Shown: piece by piece, positions 33,413-41,876 of the stretch | How the letters are laid out: each line of letters opens with the position of its first letter | Position numbering within the stretch: position 1 is the stretch's first letter | Origin: Palsa-506 sp963836355 | GTDB taxonomy: Bacteria; Actinomycetota; Actinomycetes; Streptosporangiales; Streptosporangiaceae | Length of the DNA: 64,000 bases | Reading direction: 5' to 3' | Assembly (NCBI GenBank): GCA_963836355.1 | Contig: CAWIJO010000014.1 | Span: forward strand, 62,001-126,000 | The notes under the pieces: generated by a model | Told to the model about the DNA's origin: nothing | The model's database searches: none | Seen by the model: the letters and a program-made list of their open reading frames with translations, nothing else | Translations under genes and position numbers: made by a program

Positions 33413-36355
33413 ATGACGGCGGAGCGAGCGCTCTCGTCACGCACGGCACCGGCGCTGGTCGTGCGGACGCAGGGCTCAGATCGTAGTTTGCAGGCGGGGG
33501 CGTCCTACCGGATCGGCCGGGACCCGGAGTCCGACATCGTGGTCGATGACTCCCGGGTGTCCTGGCAGCATGCCGTGCTGCAGTTCGACCAGCTCGACAA
33601 GCATGCCTGGGTGCTGCAGGATGCGGGCAGCACCAACGGGACCTTCCTGGGCGGGCAGCGAGTCTCGCATATCACGATCAGCGACGACTGCACGCTCCGG
33701 CTCGGCCACCCGGACGACGGCCCGACCGTCGTCTGCTCGCTGGCGTCCCCTGCCCGGCCGCCGTCACCACCTGATGCACGGCACACTGATCTGCCGCCGG
33801 CCTCGGCATCCGCCGGGGCGCCTGCCTACCCCCCGCCCGCCGCGCCCGGATACCCCGACGACGGGCCCCCGACGGGGTATCACGGTGCGGGCGCTGGGCC
33901 GGGATACCGGGAGGCCGGCCTGGCCGACGGCGGCCTGAGCTACGCCGGCTCGCTATCCGGCCGCCAGCCGAGCGCGATCATGCGCCTGCCCTCGAAAGTA
34001 CTGCGAATCGGCCGCGGTGCCGACAACGAGGTCGTGGTGGCCGACCTGAGCGTGTCCCGCTATCACGCCGAGCTGCGACGGGGCCGGTCCGGATTCGAGA
34101 TCATCGACCTCGGCAGCCACAACGGCACCTTCCTCAACGGCCAGCGGATCTCCGCGGCCCCGGTGACCGAGCTGGACATCATCGGCATCGGGCCAGCCAC
34201 TTTCCGGCTGGTTGGCGAGGAACTGCAGGAGTTCATCGACACCGGCGACGTGTCGCTTGCCGCCCGCGACCTTACCGTCCGGCTGTCCAGCGGCAAGGTG
34301 CTGCTCGACCACGTGAGCTTCCCGCTCGGCGAGCGCTGCCTGCTCGGGGTGATCGGCCCGAGCGGGGCCGGCAAGTCCACCCTGCTCGGCGCGCTCACCG
34401 GGATGCGGCCTGCCACCGAGGGCAGCGTGCTGTACGACCAGCGTGATCTCTATACCCATTACGCGGAATTGCGGCACCGGATCGGACTGGTCCCGCAGGA
34501 GAACATCCTGCATACGCAGCTCTCCGCACGGCGGGCCCTGGGTTACGCGGCGGAACTGCGGTTCCCGCGGGACACGAGCAAGGCCGAGCGCCGCCGCCGG
34601 ATCACTGAGGTGCTCGGCGAACTGTCCCTGACGGCGCACGCGGAAACCAGGACCGCCTCGCTGTCCGGCGGACAGCAGAAGCGAGTCAACGTCGCGCTTG
34701 AGCTGCTGACCAAGCCGTCCCTGCTATTCCTGGACGAGCCCACATCCGGGCTGGATCCCGGGCTGGACAAGTCGGTCATGGAGATGATGGCCGACCTGGC
34801 CCATGACGGCCGCACGGTCATCGTGGTCACGCACAGCGTCGCGAACCTGAATCTGTGCGACCGGCTGCTTGTCCTGGTGCCCGGCGGCAAGGTCGCCTAC
34901 TTCGGGCCGCCGGCCGACGGACTCAAGCATTTCGGCAAGCCCGGCTGGGCTGAGGTGTTCCAGGCCTTCGACGCCGAGCCGAACCGGGACTGGGCCGGGG
35001 AATTCCAGCGCTCGGCGTACCACCAGCACTACGTCTCCGCAGAGATGAACGGCCAGGTGGCCGCCGTCGGCCGGCCGGTGCAGGCGATCACGGCCCCGCC
35101 GAAGACGCGCAACCGGTTCGCGCAGCTGAGCACCCTGTGCCGGCGCTACATGGCGGTCATCGCCTCGGACCGGGTGTATCTCGCGTTCATGGTTGCGATG
35201 CCGATCGTCCTCGGCGCGGTGATCCAGGTGATACCGGCACCACTGGGCCTGCAGGGACCGAATAACCAGGGTGCCGAGTCGCTGCTGCTGATCCTGGTTA
35301 TCTGTGCTTGCTTTGCCGGAGCCGCCAACGCGGTCAGGGAACTGGTCAAAGAACGGCCGATCTACAGCCGAGAACGGGCCGCCGGGCTGTCCGCAGGCGC
35401 GTACCTGATCTCCAAGCTGGTGATCCTGGGACTGATCAGCGGGCTGCAGGCAATGGTGCTGGTCGCCGTCGGGCTGGCCGGCCGCCCGCTGCCGCCGACC
35501 GGAGCCTTCCTGAAGCATTTTCCGCTGGTGGAGCTGCTGCTGGCGATGGGCGTGCTGGCGATCGTCTCGATGACCCTGGGGCTGCTCATCTCCGCGTCGG
35601 TCGACACCTCTGAGAAGACGATGCCGCTGCTGATCGTGGCCGTAATCTTCCAGGTCGTGATGACCGGTGGCGTGTTCTCGCTGGCCGGGAAGGCCGGGCT
35701 TGAGCAGGTGGCCGCGCTGGCTCCGTCCCGCTGGGGCTTCGCCGCGATGGCGTCGACGTCGAGCCTCAACGTGATCCAGCTGCCGGCCGTGCCGAAGCCG
35801 CCCGCGGTGAAGAAGCCGTCCGGCGGCAAGTCGCACAAGCAGCACCACCGCAAGGACCAGGCGAGTCAGAATCCCGGGCCCGGCAGCTCGGCCGCGCCCG
35901 GCGGGTCTCCGGCACCGGGCACCTCCGCCGCGCCAGGCACGTCCGCGCCTGGCACCACCGCGCCAGGCACGTCCGCGCCAACCACCACCGCGCCTAGCAC
36001 CGCCACGCCCAGCACCTCCGCCGGGCCGAACAGCTCTACCGGAGCGGTGAGTGCGCACGACACGGCGGCGGGGCACGGCGCGCGGCAGAAGCACGGTGCC
36101 GCCAGGGCGCGCGTCTTGGCTGCCACCGCCGCCAAGTCCGCGGCTCCCACTAAGACCGCCACTCCCGCTAAGACCACAGCTCCGGCCAAGACCGCGGCTC
36201 CGGCCGATGCGAGCGGTATCACAGCTGATCCGCTGTGGGATCACAAGGCGAGTACCTGGCTCAAGGACATGGCCGCGATGATGCTGCTCGGGCTGGCGTT
36301 CACGCTGATCGCGTGGTGGCGGCTGGTCCGGCTGAGCCCGGGCCGCCGCAAGTAG
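33413..36355 (+). CDS. FHA-FHA-ABC transporter fusion (ATPase plus ABC-2 permease in one chain)
   Basis: This 980-residue protein has two forkhead-associated domains: RIGRDPESDIVVDDSRVSWQ with STNGTFLGG (about 30-95), and RIGRGADNEVVVADLSVSRY with SHNGTFLNG (about 195-265). An ABC ATPase follows with Walker A GPSGAGKST (315-323), signature SLSGGQQKRV and Walker B LLFLDEPTSGLD. The ABC-2-type permease of the ABCG/White half-transporter layout starts near 570, with helices such as LLLILVICACFAGAANAV. About 140 residues of Pro/Ala/Thr/Ser-rich insert (35810-36230) separate the last helix from the rest. FHA domains bind phosphothreonine, so the divergent Ser/Thr kinase probably controls this exporter. 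Substrate unknown. Confidence 0.92.
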   Translation: MTAERALSSRTAPALVVRTQGSDRSLQAGASYRIGRDPESDIVVDDSRVSWQHAVLQFDQLDKHAWVLQDAGSTNGTFLGGQRVSHITISDDCTLRLGHPDDGPTVVCSLASPARPPSPPDARHTDLPPASASAGAPAYPPPAAPGYPDDGPPTGYHGAGAGPGYREAGLADGGLSYAGSLSGRQPSAIMRLPSKVLRIGRGADNEVVVADLSVSRYHAELRRGRSGFEIIDLGSHNGTFLNGQRISAAPVTELDIIGIGPATFRLVGEELQEFIDTGDVSLAARDLTVRLSSGKVLLDHVSFPLGERCLLGVIGPSGAGKSTLLGALTGMRPATEGSVLYDQRDLYTHYAELRHRIGLVPQENILHTQLSARRALGYAAELRFPRDTSKAERRRRITEVLGELSLTAHAETRTASLSGGQQKRVNVALELLTKPSLLFLDEPTSGLDPGLDKSVMEMMADLAHDGRTVIVVTHSVANLNLCDRLLVLVPGGKVAYFGPPADGLKHFGKPGWAEVFQAFDAEPNRDWAGEFQRSAYHQHYVSAEMNGQVAAVGRPVQAITAPPKTRNRFAQLSTLCRRYMAVIASDRVYLAFMVAMPIVLGAVIQVIPAPLGLQGPNNQGAESLLLILVICACFAGAANAVRELVKERPIYSRERAAGLSAGAYLISKLVILGLISGLQAMVLVAVGLAGRPLPPTGAFLKHFPLVELLLAMGVLAIVSMTLGLLISASVDTSEKTMPLLIVAVIFQVVMTGGVFSLAGKAGLEQVAALAPSRWGFAAMASTSSLNVIQLPAVPKPPAVKKPSGGKSHKQHHRKDQASQNPGPGSSAAPGGSPAPGTSAAPGTSAPGTTAPGTSAPTTTAPSTATPSTSAGPNSSTGAVSAHDTAAGHGARQKHGAARARVLAATAAKSAAPTKTATPAKTTAPAKTAAPADASGITADPLWDHKASTWLKDMAAMMLLGLAFTLIAWWRLVRLSPGRRK

Positions 36356-36774
36356 CACGGCCGTCGCGGTGCAGGAGGAGGCTGACGGGCCACCGGCGCC
36401 GTTGCCGTTCGTGACGCACCGCCATCCCGGCCGCACCGCTACCCTCGGCCACACCAGCAACACCAGCCACAGCACGATCGTGGGCCGGCTTAGTGGTTAA
36501 CATACGGCCGGTCATCGCCGGACATATCTGCACCGCTAATTCGATCTTGGTGCGGTTGGGGTTGCTGTGATGGGTGGTCTGATCTGAGGTGCGACGGCGC
36601 TCCGGCTCGCCGCCCCCCGCGGCAACGCGTTGAATGTGACGTTCAACCACACCTGACTGGCCCGATGCCACATCCATCACGTTGCCGAGCCGCCGGACGG
36701 GCCGCGGGGCTAGTGCAGCCGGACCGGTCAGGTCGAGCGGACCTGACCCGGCCGGCTGCCGAGGGCTGCTGGTG
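36356..36774. other. Intergenic region between convergent genes, containing a dispersed repeat
   Basis: Besides the 66-bp repeat at 36621-36686, I see no gene. A frame on the minus strand covers the repeat but its product is Arg/Gly-rich debris with no domain. No clear terminator hairpin is seen next to either gene. Confidence 0.4.
36621..36686. repeat. Dispersed 66-bp repeat, copy at 36.6 kb
   Basis: The element starts GGCAACGCGT and ends ACGTTGCC, so its ends are inverted repeats. Inside is TTGAA-tgtgacg-TTCAA, another small dyad. Positions 36627-36686 match 55389-55448 at all but one base. Both copies are intergenic and in the same orientation. Confidence 0.75.
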
Positions 36775-38220
36775 CTAGTGGGTCATCAGGCGGTCGAACG
36801 GCCGCAGGTACCGGGTCGGGTGGAAGGTCACGAACGCCGGCGATGTCGGAATCAGCGTGGTCCCGCCGGTGGAGAACACGTTGAGCGACGGTCCGAGCGC
36901 CGTCGCCGCGCCGTTCAGGCGCGACGGCTGCAGCGCGGTTTCGTTCCAGTGCCCGGCGTTGAGCCGCCGCAGCAGTACGTGCGCAGCGGTGACGGTCTCG
37001 GCCGGGGTGAACGCGCAGTGCCCGGCCCGGTCCACGAAGATCTGCCGCAGCAGTGCCGAGTCGCCGGCCCGCCGGACGACGCTTGCGTAGGCCTGCTCGT
37101 TCTGGTTGACCACGAGGCCGTCGCCAATGGTGTGCATCGTCAGCACCGGCACCGGAAGCTGGCCGTTGAAGGTGATGTTCTTCTTCAGGTAGCGGACGGA
37201 CGCCGGGTTGGCGCTGATCCGGGCGGCGTGGTTGAGCGTGGCCAGGTCCTTGCTGAGGCTCAGCCCGGCGGCCTTGTACAGTGCCTTGACCTCAGCGAAG
37301 TCGGACGACTTGCGCAGGTCGGAGAAGTAGTTCACGCCGGTGTTCCAGGACGGGTTGCCGCCGGTCCTGCCCTCAAGCTCGGCCCGCAGGAAGAAAGCGA
37401 ACGGGAAGTCGACCTGGCTTTCCCACTTGAACTGGTTGGCTTCCTGGGCGGCGAAGTCGTTCGCGGCCGGCTCCGGGGACAGCGGCGTGAACCAGCCCGG
37501 GGTGTCGCCGAGCGCGGCGGTCAGCGCGAGCCTGGCCTGACCCTGCGGCGTGGCCTGCGCGGCGGCCGCGGCGGTCTCGGCACCGGTCAGGTTCTGCGTC
37601 GGGTTAGACGGCGGGACCGTGATGTTCACGATCTGCACGGCCGGGTCGACCAGCTGCTGGAACGCGAACGCCGCGTCGAGCGCGGTGTTCCAGGTCGCGA
37701 CGCCGCCGGACAGCACGCCGCACATCGGCAGCGCCCCGGCGAACCGGTGCGGGTACGTCTGGATGAGGCCCGCCGTGATGATGCCGCCGAGCGAGTGGCC
37801 CCAGGCGATCGTCCGCTTCGGGTGCCCGATCTGGCTGTCGAAGATGTCAAGCGTGGCGATCTGGTCAGGCAGTGCCTGCTGGATCGCCCACCCGGTGGTC
37901 GCGTAGGAGGAGCCGGCCAGCGCGAAGCCCTGGGCTAGCATGGCGGCAGCGGTGAGCGGGTCGCCGGCGTCGGTGGCCGGGTTCGCCGATCCTGGTGTCA
38001 CGTACCCGTGGCTGTACAGGAACAGGGTGCCGTTCCAGTTGGCCGGGACGTCGATCTTCCAGGTTGCGCCGTCCGGCAGCGTGCCGTTAAGGCTCTGTGC
38101 AGCATGCGCGGTCGCGGTCGGCTGGGTGGCCGCCAGGGCCGGCGCTGCGGCCGCGCCAAGGCCCAGGGCCAGCAGTCCTGCGGCGAGGGTCAAGCGGGTT
38201 AGCTTCTTCGTCCTGAACAC
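36775..38220 (-). CDS. Secreted alpha/beta hydrolase (tannase/feruloyl-esterase or peptidase-like)
   Basis: I favour GTG 38220, eight nt after GGAG; ATG 38247 would add nine residues. A signal peptide (RTKKLTRLTLAAGLLALGLG) ends at AALA/PALA. The mature protein has a lid-rich alpha/beta hydrolase fold: LFLYSHGY, the nucleophile elbow WGHSLGG, an acid candidate in HTIGDGLV and the His in DRAGHCAF. Between them are long helical inserts (LSLSKDLATLNHAARIS). It is a secreted esterase, lipase or peptidase; I cannot choose further. Start and end are well defined. Confidence 0.82.
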   Translation of the reverse strand: MFRTKKLTRLTLAAGLLALGLGAAAAPALAATQPTATAHAAQSLNGTLPDGATWKIDVPANWNGTLFLYSHGYVTPGSANPATDAGDPLTAAAMLAQGFALAGSSYATTGWAIQQALPDQIATLDIFDSQIGHPKRTIAWGHSLGGIITAGLIQTYPHRFAGALPMCGVLSGGVATWNTALDAAFAFQQLVDPAVQIVNITVPPSNPTQNLTGAETAAAAAQATPQGQARLALTAALGDTPGWFTPLSPEPAANDFAAQEANQFKWESQVDFPFAFFLRAELEGRTGGNPSWNTGVNYFSDLRKSSDFAEVKALYKAAGLSLSKDLATLNHAARISANPASVRYLKKNITFNGQLPVPVLTMHTIGDGLVVNQNEQAYASVVRRAGDSALLRQIFVDRAGHCAFTPAETVTAAHVLLRRLNAGHWNETALQPSRLNGAATALGPSLNVFSTGGTTLIPTSPAFVTFHPTRYLRPFDRLMTH

Positions 38221-38467
38221 GATCACGCTCCTGTGCGCACGTCTCATGAGAGGCCCTGTGCAGGACTGTAACCCGTTATGCGGCAGTTGTGACAGGTGCC
38301 CTTCCCATCGACGTCAGCCGATGGTCAGCTGCGCCATTTGCGATGCGGTTCGCGGGCCGCCCGGCGGCAGGCGCGGCCATTGACAGCGCCGTTCCGGATG
38401 GCGCACCGGCTCGCAATGCGGTGCGCCGCAAACGCAGCAGGCCGGCCTGTCAAGGGCCCTTGCCGCC

Positions 38468-39280
38468 TTACCTGCGGCGGATGAAGATCTTGGTGCCAGG
38501 GATCTTGAATAGGGTATGGAAGAAGTAGGCGATGTCGTTCGGGATCCGCACGCAGCCGTGCGAGACCGGCTGCAGCGGGACGTAGCCGTCGCCATGGATC
38601 GCGAACTCCCTGCCGATGAAGAACACCGGGTTGTACATCTCGCCGAGCGGCACCTTGACCTGGCCCGGCGCGAACGACAAGGCGGTGTAGTTGCCATGCG
38701 GCGTGATGGCGTAGCCGCAGACGTGCTGGTTCGGCGGCGGATCGCAGAAATAGTAGCCGCCGCCGCTGGAGATGTGGCTGATCAGCCGCACCTTGCCGTG
38801 CCGGTAAAGCACGAGGTACTGGTGCTTGAGGCTAACATCGATCCGGTTATTCGGGGTATGGCTGGAAATGGGCTTCGGCGCGCGCGGGTCGGCAAGCCGG
38901 TGCTCCATGGTGTGGCCGATGTTATTGGGATTCTTGCTAGTCGACAGGCCCTGCACTTCCTTGAATGCCCACACAGCTTCCAGCGTGTTCGGCCCGAACT
39001 CGCCGTCCGGCTTTCCCGGGTAATACCCCAGGGCCCTGAGCCTGCGCTGGACCTTCTTGACGTCGGCGCCGCGCATGCCGGGCTTGAGGGTCCTGGTGAC
39101 CGGCGTCCAGGCCGCGGCTTGCCTGGCGCTGGTCAGCGCCGCATGCGGATAGTCCGCCGTGACGGCACCGCGGGCCGCCGTCGCGGTCCCGGCCGCCGCC
39201 ACGCCGCCCTGGGCCAGCGCCGACGCGCCCACCGCAGTAACGGCGCCGACGCTCAACAGCCACCGCCGAACTTGCCTCAT
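38468..39280 (-). CDS. L,D-transpeptidase (YkuD) with peptidoglycan-binding domain
   Basis: The 270-residue protein has a signal peptide (LLSVGAVTAVGASALAQGG). A PG_binding_1 domain follows (LKPGMRGADVKKVQRRLRAL, then YYPGKPDGEFGPNTLEAVWA). The YkuD catalytic domain has IDVSLKHQYLVLYRHGKVRL, AIHGDG and the active-site SHGCVRI with the nucleophilic Cys. It should form 3-3 cross-links or attach proteins in the wall. GYYFCDPPPNQHVCGY adds a probable disulfide loop. Monocistronic. Confidence 0.9.
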   Translation of the reverse strand: MRQVRRWLLSVGAVTAVGASALAQGGVAAAGTATAARGAVTADYPHAALTSARQAAAWTPVTRTLKPGMRGADVKKVQRRLRALGYYPGKPDGEFGPNTLEAVWAFKEVQGLSTSKNPNNIGHTMEHRLADPRAPKPISSHTPNNRIDVSLKHQYLVLYRHGKVRLISHISSGGGYYFCDPPPNQHVCGYAITPHGNYTALSFAPGQVKVPLGEMYNPVFFIGREFAIHGDGYVPLQPVSHGCVRIPNDIAYFFHTLFKIPGTKIFIRRR

Positions 39281-39500
39281 GCACTGCTCCTCGGGGAACC
39301 GGCCTGCCTTGTCCGGGCGGGCAGAGCCGCCACTTGCGCCCCGTACAGGCCAACGATGGAAAGGTGTCGCATTCTAGACGTTTTACCCACGTATCTGGTT
39401 GCTCTACCCGCGAGATGACTGCGCGCCGGCCGGGGGCTACGACCCAAGGCCCCCCGGCCGGCGCGCTGACCGGCAGGTTACCCCGGGCTAGGGTGAACCG

Positions 39501-39835
39501 GTGTCCTTGCTAGCCGCGCACGGCGTGTCGTTCTCCTATGCCGCTATGCCGCGGCGACCATCCTGACCGGCGCAGAGCCGACCGTGGCCGCCGGGGATGC
39601 GATCGCGGTGGCCGGCCCAATGGCGTGGGCAAGTCAACGCTTTTGCGCCTGCTCGCCGGGCTGGAGCAGCCCGACAGCGGTGAGATCACGGCGGCCGGCA
39701 CCGTCGGCCTGCTGCCACAGGAGGGGGACCGCGGTGCAGCTAGCCCGCTTCGACGCGCTGAGCAACAAATCTGCGGTTTCCCGGCCCGCCAGTTCGGCAA
39801 TTCGTAGCGCTCCATTCACAGTGTGTACATGCAGG
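39501..39835 (+). pseudogene. ABC-F ATPase N-terminal remnant
   Basis: From GTG 39501 the frame reads SLLAAHGVSFSYAA, the start of an ABC-F protein. It then shifts to LTGAEPTVAAGDAIAVAGP, and another frame gives PNGVGKSTLLRLLAGLEQPD and GEITAAGTVGLLPQEGDR, with a Walker A. After about 39740 no family sequence remains. At least two frameshifts and loss of the rest of the gene make this a remnant of an antibiotic-resistance-type ABC-F ATPase. Confidence 0.7.
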
Positions 39836-39978
39836 AGCGGGCGGGTATCTACGCCGAGTCGTCCGGCACACTGCTGAATGGCCGTTAAACACGGGAAATC
39901 GGGGGCCGCGGTGAGTTTCGTCGCGCTAATTCATGACCGGGCCAGGGCAGGCTCCGGCGGCGGCGAGGAGGCGCCCTG

Positions 39979-40905
39979 ATGCTGCTCAAGCTCCCTGAGC
40001 CGGATGCCGGCGAGTTGCTCGAGGACCTTGCCGACGAGCTCAGCCTGCGGGTACGGCACCGTGCCCGCGGCGCGCCCGAGCTACTCACGCAAGACGGCAG
40101 GCCGGCTCAGACATGGCGGGAGGGCTTCCCGTACTCCGAGCGGCTGGGCAAGAGGGAATACGGAATAGCCAAGCGCAGCCTGCAGATCGAGTTGCTCAAG
40201 CTGCAGCGGTCGGTCAAGGAGTCGCGGCAGCGCCTGGTCATCCTCTTCGAAGGACGCGACGCGGCCGGAAAGGGCGGCACGATCAAGCGCTTCACCGAGA
40301 ACCTGAATCCCCGTGGTGCGCGGGTAGTTGCCCTGGAGAAGCCGACCGAGAAAGAGCGCGCCGAGTGGTACCTGCAGCGTTACGTCCCGCATCTGCCGAC
40401 GCCAGGCGAGATCGTGCTGTTCGACCGATCCTGGTACAACCGCGCCGGGGTCGAGCGGGTAATGCACTTCTGCACCCCGGGCGAGTACGCGGACTTCCTC
40501 ACCGAAGCGCCCGAGTTCGAGCAGATGCTCACGTGCGATGGCATCACGCTGGTCAAGTACTGGTTCTCGGTGTCCCGCCGCGAGCAGCTGCACCGGTTCC
40601 TGCGCCGCCAGACCGATCCGGTGAAGCAGTGGAAGCTGAGCCCCGTCGACCTTGCCTCGCTGGACAAGTGGGATGAGTACACACAGGCCAAGGAGGCCAT
40701 GTTCGCCCGCACCGATCTGCCGGACGCGCCATGGACGGTGGTGAAGAGCAACGACAAGCGGCGGGCCCGGCTGGAGGCCATCCGTAATGTGCTGACGTTG
40801 CTTCCCTACCCGGAAAAGGACGCGAGCGTCGTCGGCCGGCCCGATCCGCTGATTGTCAGACGGCGTCAGGAGATGGCGGCTGCCCGTAGCCGGGCGACCT
40901 CGTAG
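39979..40905 (+). CDS. ppk2: Polyphosphate kinase 2 family protein
   Basis: The 308-residue protein follows GAGGAGG by 7 nt. It has the PPK2 P-loop EGRDAAGKGGTIKRF, the PRGARVVALEKPTEKERAEW lid segment, the Walker B FDRSWYNRAGVERVM and the conserved FLRRQTDPVKQWKLSP. PPK2 enzymes transfer phosphate between polyphosphate and nucleotides; this length and lid suggest a class I enzyme acting on NDPs, but the direction is not determined. Its 3' end overlaps the convergent rlmB by 40 bp. Confidence 0.9.
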   Translation: MLLKLPEPDAGELLEDLADELSLRVRHRARGAPELLTQDGRPAQTWREGFPYSERLGKREYGIAKRSLQIELLKLQRSVKESRQRLVILFEGRDAAGKGGTIKRFTENLNPRGARVVALEKPTEKERAEWYLQRYVPHLPTPGEIVLFDRSWYNRAGVERVMHFCTPGEYADFLTEAPEFEQMLTCDGITLVKYWFSVSRREQLHRFLRRQTDPVKQWKLSPVDLASLDKWDEYTQAKEAMFARTDLPDAPWTVVKSNDKRRARLEAIRNVLTLLPYPEKDASVVGRPDPLIVRRRQEMAAARSRATS

Positions 40906-41876
40906 AGCGCGATGCCGGCCGCCACGCCCGCATTCAGCGAATTGGCGAGCCCGCTGATCGGGATCCGGACAATCACATCGCAGCGCTCGGCGACTAGCCG
41001 GGACAGGCCCCTGTCCTCGGAGCCGACCACGACGACCAGCGGCCCGTCGGCGAGGCTCAGCCCGGCCACGGGTGTCTCGGCGGCGGCATCGAGGCCGGCC
41101 ACGAACAGGCCGGCATCGGCGTAGGCAGTCAACGCGGCGACCAGGTTCGACGCCTGGGCGACCGGCACCCTGGCCAGCGTGCCCGCCGATGCCTTCCATG
41201 CCCCTGCCGTCACCCCAGCCGCCCGGCGGACCGGGACGAGCACGCCATGCGCGCCGAATGCAGCTGCCGAGCGGGCGATCGCGCCCAGGTTCCGCGGATC
41301 CGTGACGCCGTCGAGCGCGACGATGAGCGGCTGCTGCCCGGCTTCGCGGGCGCGGGTAATCAGGTCACCGGGATGCGAGTAGGAGTACGGCCGGACGCGC
41401 AGCGCGAGTCCCTGGTGGATGGCGCCGCCGGTGAGCCTGTCCAGCTCGGCGCGGCCGGCCTCGACCACCGGGATCCCTCGGCCTGCGGCCAGCGCGATGG
41501 CCTCGCTGATCCGCTGGTCGGAGTCCAGCCGCGGACCGACGTGCAGCGCGATCACCGGCACCGTCGCGCGCAGTGACTCCAGCACTGCGTTGCGCCCGGC
41601 GATCACCTCCGGGGCGCTCCCGCTGCCGCGCGGCCTGGCGGCCGCACGGCTGCCCGGTGCCTGGCTGTCACTGCGGCCGGTCCGGCGGGTACCCGGCGCC
41701 GCGGCCGCGGCGGCCCGGCGCTGCGCCGGATGGCCCGGCCGCAGCTGGGCCGGCGGGGTCGGTCCCTTGCCCTCGAGCCGCCGTTTGCCGTAACCGCCGG
41801 TGCCGGGCCGGGGCTTGCCTGATTTTGCCCGGCCGCCCGTCCCCGGCCGGGGCTGGCCGCCACCGCGGCCGGTCAC
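40866..41876 (-). CDS. rlmB: 23S rRNA (guanosine-2'-O)-methyltransferase RlmB-like (TrmH family)
   Basis: The start is GTG 41876, overlapping the cysS stop (GTGA) with GGAGC upstream; ATG 41891 is an alternative. The first 85 residues are a basic Gly/Pro/Arg tail common in actinobacterial homologues. The substrate-binding domain (EVIAGRNAVLESLRA) follows, then the SPOUT domain with the knotted motifs VALDGVTDPRNLGAIARSA, VVVVGSEDRGLS and RIPISGLANSLNAGVAAGIA. It should methylate G2251 (E. coli numbering) of 23S rRNA. Coupled to cysS as in other actinobacteria. Confidence 0.9.
   Translation of the reverse strand: MTGRGGGQPRPGTGGRAKSGKPRPGTGGYGKRRLEGKGPTPPAQLRPGHPAQRRAAAAAAPGTRRTGRSDSQAPGSRAAARPRGSGSAPEVIAGRNAVLESLRATVPVIALHVGPRLDSDQRISEAIALAAGRGIPVVEAGRAELDRLTGGAIHQGLALRVRPYSYSHPGDLITRAREAGQQPLIVALDGVTDPRNLGAIARSAAAFGAHGVLVPVRRAAGVTAGAWKASAGTLARVPVAQASNLVAALTAYADAGLFVAGLDAAAETPVAGLSLADGPLVVVVGSEDRGLSRLVAERCDVIVRIPISGLANSLNAGVAAGIALYEVARLRAAAIS

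Noticed and set aside
34724..36475. 583-codon minus-strand frame
   Set aside because: It lies opposite the FHA-ABC gene and has no recognisable domain.
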